A stretch of DNA of 64,000 nucleotides, taken from Gammaproteobacteria bacterium (GTDB taxonomy: Bacteria > Pseudomonadota > Gammaproteobacteria > UBA6186 > Azoamicaceae). Position numbers and translations under genes: made by a program. Location: NCBI GenBank assembly GCA_013288135.1, contig JABDCL010000005.1, positions 22,585 to 86,584 of the forward strand. Reading direction: 5' to 3'. The notes under the pieces were generated by a model. The model saw only the letters and a program-made list of their open reading frames with translations, was not told where the DNA came from and did no database searches. Each line of letters begins with the position of its first letter. Within the stretch, counting starts at the first letter, position 1. Of this stretch, positions 57,021-64,000 are shown in pieces.

Positions 57021-57530
57021 TTAACGCTTTCTTTGTTTATTACCATAACCATAGAGTTCTATACCAGGATCAACTATTGTTAGGGCTTTAAACCTTAATA
57101 ATACTGTATGAGCTATAGAATGAGCAGCATTTGAAGTTTGAGTTAGAGCAGAAGGTAATTGTTTAGCTAAAGAAGCCGTGCCATTTATAATTTGAGTTGA
57201 GATAGTAGTAGGGAAAGCTTGCGTTATTTCTAATAGTTGCTGAAGTAATTTTGGCTCAGGCATTGGTTCGGGTGATGTTTCAGTGGGTACAAGTTCATAA
57301 TCTCCAGGAACGGTATCACTTTTTGAGTGATCTTTATCCACGGGAACGCTATCACTTGAGAGGTCTTTTTTCTTTGAGGATGGAAGATGATCATGGAAAA
57401 AAGAAGGTATGAATATTTCCTTATCAAGCCCGAGTTCTTCTCTTATCTTTTTTGTCTCCTCCTCTACAACTTGTAAATTTGCAAATGGAGGGGAATCATC
57501 CTCCTCCAAGGGATTAGGTGTGCTCATCAA
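57021..57530 (-). CDS. Unknown acidic, Pro/Ser/Glu-rich protein
   Basis: Not recognised. The 169-residue protein has no signal peptide or membrane helix. Residues 1-95 are acidic and rich in Pro, Ser and Glu (PLEEDDSPPF; EETKKIREELGLDKE; TETSPEPMPEPK) and probably disordered. Residues 96-150 are likely helical, and the tail is basic (NKQRKR). The start could be either of the first two Met residues. Such composition is common in effectors of Legionella-type secretion systems, but no secretion signal can be assigned by eye. It stands between the ABC binding protein and VOC genes, all on the minus strand. Confidence 0.5.
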   Translation of the reverse strand: MMSTPNPLEEDDSPPFANLQVVEEETKKIREELGLDKEIFIPSFFHDHLPSSKKKDLSSDSVPVDKDHSKSDTVPGDYELVPTETSPEPMPEPKLLQQLLEITQAFPTTISTQIINGTASLAKQLPSALTQTSNAAHSIAHTVLLRFKALTIVDPGIELYGYGNKQRKR

Positions 57531-57591
57531 TAAATTCCCTGGGCATCAAATCTTTACAATTCTTGATAAACCTAAGTTAGCTTTTAATTGT

Positions 57592-57957
57592 TTAAGCGGA
57601 TTTTAACTGATGTAAAATGACTGAATTGCCTTCAGAGTCAATAATAACAGCCATGCTACATACCGGGGTTGTGAAAGTATCTAATTTGATTTCTACTTGT
57701 TGTGATTTTAAATTCGATATTAATTTATCAAGGTTTTCTACTTCGAAAGCAACACTTCCTCCCGCGTTTGAACTGGGTTCTACGCCTTCTGCCAAGGTTG
57801 TCAGTGCAAAACACCCTCCTTGAGGTAAATCATATTCAACCCAGGCACCTTCTACAGACACTTTACCGAGCTTGAGTTGTAATTTTTTTTCATAGAATTC
57901 TCGAGCTCGTTTCATATCAGATACAGGATACATAGAAAATGCGACTTTTTTAATCAT
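57592..57957 (-). CDS. VOC (glyoxalase/dioxygenase) superfamily protein
   Basis: A 121-residue single-domain VOC protein: KVAFSMYPVSDMKRAREFYEKKLQLKLG at the start, VEYDLPQGGCFALTT in the middle and VCSMAVIIDSEGNSVILHQ at the end give the paired beta-alpha-beta-beta-beta layout. Metal ligands of true glyoxalase I are not all evident, so the reaction is unknown. A GGAGTTTTTT ribosome region precedes the ATG. Confidence 0.88.
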   Translation of the reverse strand: MIKKVAFSMYPVSDMKRAREFYEKKLQLKLGKVSVEGAWVEYDLPQGGCFALTTLAEGVEPSSNAGGSVAFEVENLDKLISNLKSQQVEIKLDTFTTPVCSMAVIIDSEGNSVILHQLKSA

Positions 57958-58042
57958 AAAAAACTCCTTTTGGACGATAGTGTGGATATATGGATATTAT
58001 CAATGAAAATTTTGCTTGAAGCAATCAAAACAATCAATTGCA

Positions 58043-58303
58043 TTAATTGGAGTAAATCAGAATGGCTGTAACAACCGCCAGGGCTCCAATGATGGCAACT
58101 ATATTTGAAAAAATGAGAACCTGATTTTTAAGTAAAATGCCATAAATAAGCCAGCTTGTAACTGAAACCAAACCAAATAAAAAGGCAGGTAAAGATACAT
58201 CTATTGCACTTTTATCTGAAAATATTTTTGCTGCTTGTAAATAGAATACCATTTGACCGGCTATTCCGATGAAGAACATATATTTTTCATACAGTTTTTT
58301 CAT
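58043..58303 (-). CDS. SemiSWEET-type sugar transporter
   Basis: An 86-residue protein with three hydrophobic helices forming one PQ-loop/MtN3 unit: FFIGIAGQMVFYLQAAKIF, LPAFLFGLVSVTSWLIYGILL and FSNIVAIIGALAVVTAILI. Bacterial SemiSWEETs dimerise to move sugars down gradients. The expected Pro-Gln of helix 1 is replaced by Tyr-Leu-Gln wording, which varies in the family. The substrate is unknown. Confidence 0.85.
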   Translation of the reverse strand: MKKLYEKYMFFIGIAGQMVFYLQAAKIFSDKSAIDVSLPAFLFGLVSVTSWLIYGILLKNQVLIFSNIVAIIGALAVVTAILIYSN

Positions 58304-58334
58304 CTTTCATTACCCTTCAATTTAGCATACCCGT

Positions 58335-58376
58335 TCCATTCCCCACTTTGAAAAAGGGGGGTTAGGGGGGATTTTA
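58335..58376. repeat. G-rich intergenic repeat
   Basis: CCATTCCCC-ACTTTGAAAAA-GGGGGG is a short hairpin followed by TTAGGGGGGATTTTAA. The wording resembles a widespread class of intergenic repeats. It lies just after the Hsp15 stop and could serve as a terminator on the minus strand. Confidence 0.5.
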
Positions 58377-58380
58377 ATAT

Positions 58381-59013
58381 TTAATCATAAAATTCAAATT
58401 CTGGCGTAGAATTTCTATTTGGGGGAGATTGATTTTGTCTGTTCTCGTTTCTGTTATTACCATTATTTCTATTATCATGACGAATTTCGTTTGAATGACT
58501 ATTATTACTATTAGTATTGTTGTTGTCATTTCGACCAAAGGAACGTCGTAAAAATCGGACCACTCGACGTTCACGTTGTTCAGGGTGCTGAAAGGGTTGA
58601 CGGTCGTATCCATTATTTTGTACTGAATTTGAATTTATGTTTGCAGTGACTTGTTCTCGTGCTTCCAGGCTTTCTGCTGTTTCATTAAAAAGTTCAAGTG
58701 CCTCGTCGATACTTTTTCTGCGGGTAGATAATTTTTGCACGATAACTATTTTTTCATATCGACCATGGCGAATCTGGAGGGTCGCCCCAATTTCAATTTC
58801 TCGTGAAGGTTTAGAGCGTTGCCCATCATAAAAAACGTTACCGCGTTCCACTGCTTCACGTGCAAGTGCTCGGGTTTTAAAGAAGCGAGCAGCCCATAAC
58901 CATTTATCAAGACGAACTTTTAAGACTTTTTCATCATTCGTTTCAGAAAATTCTGTGTTATCTGGTTCATCGGCTTCTGCCTCAAACTCAAAAAAATGAA
59001 ATTCATGTTCCAT
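58381..59013 (-). CDS. hslR: Hsp15-like S4-domain RNA-binding protein with Asn-rich tail
   Basis: Binds stalled 50S subunits carrying nascent chains in E. coli. The S4 domain is clear: VRLDKWLWAARFFKTRALAREAVERGNVFYDGQRSKPSREI, followed by HGRYEKIVIVQKL (position only). I start at the ATG at 59013 (210 residues), since the 15 residues further upstream are not conserved. The N-terminal 25 residues are acidic. The last 60 residues are unlike Hsp15: Asn/Arg-rich low complexity (RNDNNNTNSNNSHSNE, NRNNGNNRNENRQNQ) ending EFEFYD. This tail could be an RNA-binding or aggregation-prone extension. Confidence 0.88.
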   Translation of the reverse strand: MEHEFHFFEFEAEADEPDNTEFSETNDEKVLKVRLDKWLWAARFFKTRALAREAVERGNVFYDGQRSKPSREIEIGATLQIRHGRYEKIVIVQKLSTRRKSIDEALELFNETAESLEAREQVTANINSNSVQNNGYDRQPFQHPEQRERRVVRFLRRSFGRNDNNNTNSNNSHSNEIRHDNRNNGNNRNENRQNQSPPNRNSTPEFEFYD

Positions 59014-59159
59014 ATGCGTTTTAATACTCTTTGATTTAAATGCCGAGCATAGCATCATACCTGATTATTAAACCTTTGTCAGGGGGTTTGGTTATCTTTT
59101 TGGCTATTTTATATCTTATTGTAAATCTTATGGTATTATTTAATGAAAAGGATGTTTTT

Positions 59160-59984
59160 TTGGTCAAAAATTATACACAATACTTGCCTCAAGTTTTGGC
59201 AGTTGCAAAGACAGCGGCTGATAGTATTGCCGATATTTTTCATACAAAAAATTATACGACGAATATAAAGTCTGATAACTCACCAGTAACTGAGGCCGAT
59301 CTTCGTGCTCATCAAATTATTGAACGAGAACTATTGAAGATAGATCCTTCACTGCCTGTTCTCTCTGAAGAAAGTTCAATGGTCCCTTATCACGAACGAT
59401 CACAATGGCCAAAATATTGGTTAGTGGACCCCTTAGATGGTACTAAAGAATTTATTCGAGGAACCAACGATTTTACTGTCAATATTGCTTTGATAGAAGA
59501 TCATAATCCTGTATTAGGGGTTGTTGTTGCCCCTATGCTCAAACAGTATTATTGGGGCTTAAAAGGAGGACAGGCATTTTTCCAGGAAGGAGATTTGGGA
59601 GATAAAGGGGATAAAGAACCCATTGTTATTCAAGTCAATCAAACTTTAAGAACACCTATTAAGGTGGCTGTCAGTCGTTATCATCATCAGAAAAGTAAAG
59701 TTTGGAAATCATTCATAGAGAAATTAGGACCCTATGAACTTATTCAATGTGGGAGTGCATTGAAAATCTGTTTAGTTGCAAGAGGAGAGGCCGATCTCTA
59801 CCCCAGGTTTGGTGAAACAGGGGAGTGGGACACGGCAGCAGGACATTGTATTTTAGAAGCTGCAGGGGGGAAACTTGTTGATTTAGCAGGTAATACTTTA
59901 AAATATAATACAAAACCCACAATCATTAACCCTAGTTTTTTGGCGATTGGCTCAATTGAGCTAATCAACATATGTTGTGGATAA
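59160..59984 (+). CDS. cysQ: 3'(2'),5'-bisphosphate nucleotidase CysQ
   Basis: Mg-dependent phosphatase that removes 3'-phosphoadenosine 5'-phosphate. Motifs of the inositol-monophosphatase fold are all present: SPVTEADLRAHQIIERELL, PVLSEES, the metal site WLVDPLDGTKEFIRG, and ETGEWDTAAGHCILEAAGG. I choose TTG at 59160 (274 residues): AAGGA lies seven bases upstream and the protein then begins as family members do. The frame is open to 59040, but that stretch is a hydrophobic run overlapping the hslR upstream region. The stop codon lies within a perfect DnaA box. Confidence 0.93.
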   Translation: MVKNYTQYLPQVLAVAKTAADSIADIFHTKNYTTNIKSDNSPVTEADLRAHQIIERELLKIDPSLPVLSEESSMVPYHERSQWPKYWLVDPLDGTKEFIRGTNDFTVNIALIEDHNPVLGVVVAPMLKQYYWGLKGGQAFFQEGDLGDKGDKEPIVIQVNQTLRTPIKVAVSRYHHQKSKVWKSFIEKLGPYELIQCGSALKICLVARGEADLYPRFGETGEWDTAAGHCILEAAGGKLVDLAGNTLKYNTKPTIINPSFLAIGSIELINICCG

Positions 59985-60440
59985 GTTACCGCATGACCAT
60001 TAGATTGAAATGCACTAGTTGATTTAATGTTATAGGTCTGCCCATTGTTTTTTGATTTGTTAAATACACAACTTGTGGATAACTCTGTGCATAATTTGGG
60101 CATAAATTTTTATAGTTAATTGATATAAAATTATTGTGCTTGAATGCTATTTTTCTAATTAATTGTTTTTACAGAAAAATTTGAATTTAAAGCTTATTTT
60201 TATCCTATTACCCGACTGACATATGTTGGTAACAACGGTTATTTAATTTATTTTATTTTTGTGCATAACTCTGCTCAATTTAATGCTTTTAAATACGAGT
60301 TGTTCGACCTACATATGATATGTTAGTTAAAAACCGTGAGTAGATTTACTAGATTCCTGTGGATAACTTTGTGCATAAAAATGGATGTTATCACTTATTT
60401 TTATCAATCATTATCAATTTTTATCGATCTATTATTATTT
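59976..60440. other. DnaA-box cluster with AT-rich repeats, oriC-like region
   Basis: This is the only gene-free stretch over 300 bp in the window. Perfect DnaA boxes (TGTGGATAA) lie at 59976, 60074 and 60358, and one-mismatch boxes (TGTGCATAA) at 60086, 60260 and 60370, all in one orientation. Two modules are alike: TGTGGATAA, three bases, TGTGCATAA at 60074-60094 and 60358-60378. Directly after the second come TTATCAATCA, TTATCAATTT and TTATCGATCT (60401-60430), and GATCTATTATTAT (60426), which matches 12 of 13 bases of the E. coli 13-mer pattern. No dnaA, dnaN or mnmG is nearby, so it may be an origin or a DnaA-binding locus. Confidence 0.6.
60263..60350 (+). repeat. 88-bp inverted repeat, left arm
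   Basis: Base-for-base reverse complement of 61231-61318. It starts inside the weak DnaA box at 60260 and ends eight bases before the perfect box at 60358. It contains no gene. No target-site duplication is evident at its borders. Confidence 0.97.
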
Positions 60441-61050
60441 GCAGATCATTTTTGAGAGTTTCAATGTCATAGGGAGGTGAAAATAAAGCGTGTAATTGGC
60501 CTTCTGGGTTAAATAATAATAAAGTGGCACTGTGATCAATCACCTTTTTACCAGCAGCACTGAGTTTTGGATCGGTCCAACTAAAAATATTTGCTGATTT
60601 ACTTAAATTATTTATTTCGGTTTCTGATCCTGTAACTCCGATAAAATCAGAATTAAATCCGGCTAAGAATTTTTTAATAACTGCCGGTGTATCTTGGCTA
60701 GGATTTAGTGTTACAAAGACAAAATGAGCTTTAGGATGTGGCATTTGAGTAGGGTAGGAACGCCAAAGTCCACTTACAATGCCTAATGTTGTTGGGCAGA
60801 TATCAGGGCAGTCAGCATACCCAAAGAACATCAGTGTCCAATGTCCAAGCAAAGAATCTTGAGTAAAAGTATTGCCGTTAGTATCTTGTAATGTAAAATT
60901 AACTAAAGTTTTAGGAGGTTTCAGTACTGTTGCCTGGGTGTTGGATGCTTTGAGTGGAGCAACAACGGGATCGTTGGATGGGAGCATGCGATATCCGAAA
61001 ACCAGAGCTAGAACGAGCCCAAGAGCAACAATAGATAATAAGTATTTCAC
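60421..61050 (-). CDS. SCO1/SenC copper chaperone for cytochrome oxidase
   Basis: Membrane-anchored thioredoxin-like protein (209 residues) that delivers copper to the CuA site of cytochrome c oxidase. An N-terminal helix (LLSIVALGLVLALVFGY) precedes FTLQDTNGNTFTQDSLLGHW, the metal Cys pair in FGYADCPDICPTTLG and the metal His in VIDHSATLLLF. It is the last gene of the surf1-ctaA-ctaB operon, 22 bp after the ctaB remnant stop. The 3' end lies in the AT-rich repeat zone of the origin-like region. Confidence 0.94.
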   Translation of the reverse strand: MKYLLSIVALGLVLALVFGYRMLPSNDPVVAPLKASNTQATVLKPPKTLVNFTLQDTNGNTFTQDSLLGHWTLMFFGYADCPDICPTTLGIVSGLWRSYPTQMPHPKAHFVFVTLNPSQDTPAVIKKFLAGFNSDFIGVTGSETEINNLSKSANIFSWTDPKLSAAGKKVIDHSATLLLFNPEGQLHALFSPPYDIETLKNDLQIIIDR

Positions 61051-61072
61051 AAATACGAACTCCCTTATACTT

Positions 61073-61832
61073 TCAGTTTATATAGTGATCAACTAATAGA
61101 CTTATAAATAGTAGCAATAAATACGCAATAGAGAAACTAAAAGTTTTTAAGGCGACTTGTTCAGAGTTTGTTTGATAGAGAACCAAAGTTTGTATTAAAA
61201 AAGCCCCACCTAAAATCAAAGCAAGGAAGAAGTAAATCTACTCACGGTTTTTAACTAACATATCATATGTAGGTCGAACAACTCGTATTTAAAAGCATTA
61301 AATTGAGCAGAGTTATGCTAAGGACTGGTAATAGAGCGTAAGCACTGATTTCATCTGAAACGGCAGTCCAACCCAACAGTGGAGGTGTTGCTCCAGCTGC
61401 TCCTCCGATGACAATATTTTGTGGGGTCGCTCGTTTAAGAAATAACGTATAAAAAGCAGCATAACCGACAATTGTCATCAGTGTCAGTAGAGCAGTTAAG
61501 GGATTTATCCATAAACAGAGAATGAGCAAACCTGTGATGCCTAAGCTGATCGAAAATAAAAATGCAGCACGGGGAGTTATTCGACCACAGGCAATGGGTC
61601 GGTATTCAGTGCGAGACATTTTTGCATCAACGTGGCGATCAACCAGATGATTAATAACGGCAGCACACCCACCTGCTAATGCAATACCCAGTGTTCCAAA
61701 AATAATGACGTGTAAAGGGACAGCCCCGGGTGTTGCCAAATGCATGCCAACCCAAGTGGTCACCAGCATCACCAAAATGACTTTGGGTTTACACAGGGTA
61801 AAGTAATCTTGAATTTGATTATAATTTAACAA
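61073..61832 (-). pseudogene. ctaB: Protoheme IX farnesyltransferase (heme O synthase), interrupted
   Basis: CtaB/CyoE farnesylates heme b to heme o for heme-copper oxidases. The N-terminal 171 residues are normal: CKPKVILVMLVTTWVGM, the substrate site NHLVDRHVDAKMSRTEYRPI (cited in part) and PPLLGWTAVSDEISAYALLPVL. Then the 88-bp repeat begins, adding 18 foreign residues and a stop at 61263. Its other side, 61231-61073, encodes a normal C-terminus (FFLALILGGAFLIQTLVL; TFSFSIAYLLLLFISLLVDHYIN, cited in parts) in a different frame. About 70 residues between them, including the second Asp-rich/HFW region, are missing. The enzyme is almost certainly inactive unless this is an assembly error. Confidence 0.9.
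61231..61318 (-). repeat. 88-bp inverted repeat, right arm inside ctaB
   Basis: Perfect inverted copy of 60263-60350. Its left edge joins ctaB C-terminal codons (FFLALILGG) and its right edge joins N-terminal codons (ALLPVL). It supplies a stop for the N-terminal frame at 61263 and shifts the frame between the two parts. Confidence 0.97.
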
Positions 61833-62892
61833 AATCCTTACCTATAAATCTAAAATGATAATTGAGTGTGATTAATGCTAACAATAATAATGCTGCAACC
61901 GCGTTGTGCAAAACAGCAACTGGCAGTGGGAGTAAAGCCAAAACATTAGTGATGCCCAGTATGATTTGGAGAAGTAATAGCGTAATGATTATTATACTTA
62001 AAATTTTAATAGCACTATTGTTAACTCGCGTAAAACTTAAAAAAGCAAGCCAGCCAATGACTAATGCCGATATGATCGCACCAAATCGATGAACCATTTG
62101 GATGGTTACTCGCGCTGTAAGATCTAGCGGTTTACCAATACTCCCTGTAACACCTGCTGCAGTAAAATTAAATGCTTCTGAAAAGTTAAGTTGTGGAATA
62201 ATTTGACCCTGGCAAAATGGAAAATCAAGACACACCAATGCTGCGTAGTTTGCGCTTGTCCAACCGCCTAATGAAATTTGAATAATTAAAATAACAAGAC
62301 CGCCTAAAGCCCAGATACGTAACTCATTCATGTTGCCAGTACCTAATTTATTAGTATTTAAAGTAAAATGTGACTGAGTAGATTTGAAATCTAAAGTAAG
62401 CCACCATAACAGGGCCAATGTAGTCATACCGCCTAAAAGATGTGCCATGACTACTAAAGGAAATAATTTAAGGGTTACAGTCCACATTCCCAGTAACGCT
62501 TGAAACACGACTAACACTACTAAGATAAGGGGTAGTATAATGGGTTGATTATTGCGCGCTAGGGAAATATTTTGGTTTCGCTTGTAAGTGGATAAAACGG
62601 CTAAAGCAAAGATTATTACTCCTAATAATCCTGCAACATAGCGATGGATCATTTCTGTCCAGGCCTTTTTGACATCAATAATTGAATTATTTGAAGTTAA
62701 CATATCTGTTTTTGTAGGAACTGTAAATTGACCATAACATCCTGGCCAATCTGGACATCCTAGCCCTGCGTCTGTTAACCGAGTATAGGCGCCGAGTATA
62801 ACGACAACAAATGTCAAAAGCGTCGCAAAAAAAGCTAAGTTAAAACAAATGTTTTGCTTATTATCATGTAAATAAAGTGCTTTATCCGACAT
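61819..62892 (-). CDS. ctaA: Heme A synthase (COX15/CtaA)
   Basis: Oxidises heme o to heme a in the inner membrane. The 357-residue protein has eight hydrophobic segments and GAYTRLTDAGLGCPDWPGCYG. It also has the heme-ligand His in WTEMIHRYVAGLLG, MAHLLGG, IQMVHRFGAIISA and VLHNAVAALLLL. A Cys pair in CLDFPFCQG matches the loop of the C-terminal half. It overlaps ctaB by 14 bases. Because it needs heme o, its function depends on another CtaB/CyoE if ctaB is broken. Confidence 0.95.
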   Translation of the reverse strand: MSDKALYLHDNKQNICFNLAFFATLLTFVVVILGAYTRLTDAGLGCPDWPGCYGQFTVPTKTDMLTSNNSIIDVKKAWTEMIHRYVAGLLGVIIFALAVLSTYKRNQNISLARNNQPIILPLILVVLVVFQALLGMWTVTLKLFPLVVMAHLLGGMTTLALLWWLTLDFKSTQSHFTLNTNKLGTGNMNELRIWALGGLVILIIQISLGGWTSANYAALVCLDFPFCQGQIIPQLNFSEAFNFTAAGVTGSIGKPLDLTARVTIQMVHRFGAIISALVIGWLAFLSFTRVNNSAIKILSIIIITLLLLQIILGITNVLALLPLPVAVLHNAVAALLLLALITLNYHFRFIGKDFVKL

Positions 62893-63367
62893 GTGACAGT
62901 CTCAGTAATCGACGAACATCACTCAGGATACCTTTAGGATTAGATAGGGAAGGATAATGGAGTATTACCCAGCCTGTAGGATCGATTACAAATAAGCCAC
63001 CTTTTTCTAAATGAATGGGGTTATTAATGTCTGTAACATCAAGCGATTGAATATGACGTGTTGTCACTCGTTCTCTTTCTTTACCCAGTGCAGTATGAAT
63101 AGTATTAAGCATAATGAGTGGTTCTTCACAACTTTGCTTACAATCAGTTGGTTTAACATATACCATTTGCCACTTACCTAATAAAGATGGTTTATGAAAA
63201 GGGAGGGCTTGTGAGGCAATGGGAGGCGTTATTAATTTTCCGGTACAAACGGAATTGAATTTAAAATGATTATTAAAAGCGAAAAGTAGAGTGGCAAAGA
63301 CAAGAGGTCCTGTAAAGACAATTAGTAAACCATAAGGGGTCCAAGAACTTTTTTTGTTAGTTTTCAT
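62882..63367 (-). CDS. SCO-like membrane-anchored accessory protein
   Basis: A 161-residue protein with an N-terminal helix (LLIVFTGPLVFATLLFAF) and a thioredoxin-like region: LLGKWQMVYVKPTDCKQSCEEPLIMLNTIHTALGKE, then FVIDPTGWVILHYP (position only). The Cys pair in TDCKQSCEE has the C-x3-C spacing of SCO copper chaperones, but the metal His is not at the usual place. The ATG at 63367 is chosen over 63382 for its better fit to the basic N-terminus. It overlaps ctaA by 11 bases and follows surf1. It probably assists cytochrome oxidase assembly. Confidence 0.75.
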   Translation of the reverse strand: MKTNKKSSWTPYGLLIVFTGPLVFATLLFAFNNHFKFNSVCTGKLITPPIASQALPFHKPSLLGKWQMVYVKPTDCKQSCEEPLIMLNTIHTALGKERERVTTRHIQSLDVTDINNPIHLEKGGLFVIDPTGWVILHYPSLSNPKGILSDVRRLLRLSHVG

Positions 63368-63384
63368 TTCTATTTGTTGCATAG

Positions 63385-64000
63385 TTAACTATGGCGTCGA
63401 GTGTTAATTCCAAAATAATATAATAAAGAGATGATCGCCATAGTAAACCATTGCACAGCATATCCCAAGTGTCGATTTGCGGGGACACCAAAAGTGATGG
63501 GGGGTGTAGTATAGGCATAAGGACTTTCTGCTTGAAGTTGTACAAGAAATGGAAAGATGGAGTGATCTAATACTGTCTCAAGTTTTTTAAAATCAATCGT
63601 TTGAAGTAACAGTGGAAAAATCGGGTGCTTTGCAAGAGGAGTTTCTTCTAGAACTAAGGGCTGGGGCGGCTGATTAATGATCCCAGTTATGGTAACAGTT
63701 CCCTGGATAGGCTTAATGCTTGGAATATTGCTTCTATCTTCTTCGATTGGTACCCATCCTCTGTCAATAAGCAAAATTTTGGCAATATCTTCGGAATTCT
63801 CAGGATAAAGGGGGGTAATAATATGATAACCCGCTTGTCCTTGAAATATTTGGTTGTCTAGCAATATTTGATCGGTATTTAAAAACTCACCTTTTACTTG
63901 AAGACGATGAAATCGAATATTATTCTCGCTTTTTATATCCTCTATCTTCAATGGGGGTGAGGTTATTCTATTTTCTAGCTCCGTTTGTAACTGTATCTTT
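63385..64000 (-). CDS. SURF1 family cytochrome oxidase assembly protein, 5' end outside window
   Basis: SURF1 helps insert heme a into cytochrome oxidase subunit I. The frame is open to the window edge, so the N-terminal membrane helix is missing and 204 residues are visible. Typical parts are FHRLQVKGEFLN, AGYHIITPLY, ILLIDRGWVPIEEDR, a central TITGIINQPP and the C-terminal helix HLGYAVQWFTMAIISLLYYFGI. It is followed by the SCO-like gene, ctaA and ctaB in one operon. Confidence 0.92.
   Translation of the reverse strand, partial: KIQLQTELENRITSPPLKIEDIKSENNIRFHRLQVKGEFLNTDQILLDNQIFQGQAGYHIITPLYPENSEDIAKILLIDRGWVPIEEDRSNIPSIKPIQGTVTITGIINQPPQPLVLEETPLAKHPIFPLLLQTIDFKKLETVLDHSIFPFLVQLQAESPYAYTTPPITFGVPANRHLGYAVQWFTMAIISLLYYFGINTRRHS

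Noticed and set aside
59040..59159. N-terminal membrane helix for CysQ
   Set aside because: The hydrophobic stretch lies in a promoter-like region divergent from hslR; the TTG at 59160 has a good ribosome site and fits the soluble family.
60263..61318. The inverted repeat as ends of an insertion sequence carrying the SCO1 gene
   Set aside because: No transposase lies between the arms, there is no target duplication, and the SCO1 gene belongs to the native operon.

Overview
This window looks like chromosome of a low-GC, probably host-associated gammaproteobacterium of the Legionellales/Coxiellaceae type. The housekeeping synteny is gammaproteobacterial: trxA-rho, yicC-gmk-rpoZ-spoT, hemC-hemD-hemX-hemY, and priA-ftsN-hslV-hslU. 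The accessory content suggests an intracellular lifestyle: an ankyrin protein with a cysteine-protease-like half, orphan effector-like proteins and a chlamydial-looking Tgt. I cannot name the genus from sequence alone. Gene density is high and there is no rRNA operon, CRISPR array, prophage or intact insertion sequence.

Layout. 0-8.3 kb: the end of tgt, then rho, trxA, a membrane-anchored hydrolase, hemB, a DUF1653 gene, rpoH, a carboxy-terminal processing protease and xthA. 8.4-13.7 kb: a Bcr/CflA-type exporter and yicC-gmk-rpoZ-spoT. 13.7-19.8 kb: an M20 hydrolase with astA-astD-astB of arginine catabolism, then ubiA. 19.8-27 kb: the ankyrin/protease-like protein, the zinc importer znuA/znuCB and two orphan proteins, one with an NlpC/P60-like Cys-His-Asp pattern. 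27-35 kb: tRNA-Phe, yggX, mutY, asmA, tRNA-Gly, an esterase, crcB, DUF190, a DEAD-box helicase with a structured leader, and a DUF2157/GDYXXLXY pair. 35-42.5 kb: heme biosynthesis genes, a second Bcr/CflA exporter, a CTP-synthase-like amidotransferase and a lipoprotein hydrolase. 42.6-47.4 kb: a 1,589-residue autotransporter. 47.4-54.3 kb: hslVU, ftsN, priA, dacB and a TrpR-like regulator. 54.4-59 kb: an accessory stretch with an AbiE toxin-antitoxin pair, an orphan ABC binding protein, an unknown acidic protein, a VOC protein, SemiSWEET and Hsp15. 59-64 kb: cysQ, an origin-like region, and a cytochrome oxidase assembly operon (surf1, SCO-like gene, ctaA, ctaB, sco1).

The most striking region is 59.97-61.83 kb. 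The only gene-free stretch over 300 bp holds three perfect DnaA boxes, three one-mismatch boxes and AT-rich direct repeats, so it resembles a replication origin. An 88-bp segment from inside it recurs, base-perfect and inverted, in the middle of ctaB. There it has replaced about 200 bp of the gene and split it into an N-terminal ORF and an out-of-frame C-terminal remnant. Other leads are an 18-bp site resembling the TrpR operator upstream of the ABC binding protein and 2.6 kb from a TrpR-family gene, a probable non-ATG start restoring a membrane anchor to a hydrolase, and a long folded leader before the DEAD-box helicase.

All functional names come from motif recognition by eye. No database search or structure prediction was run.
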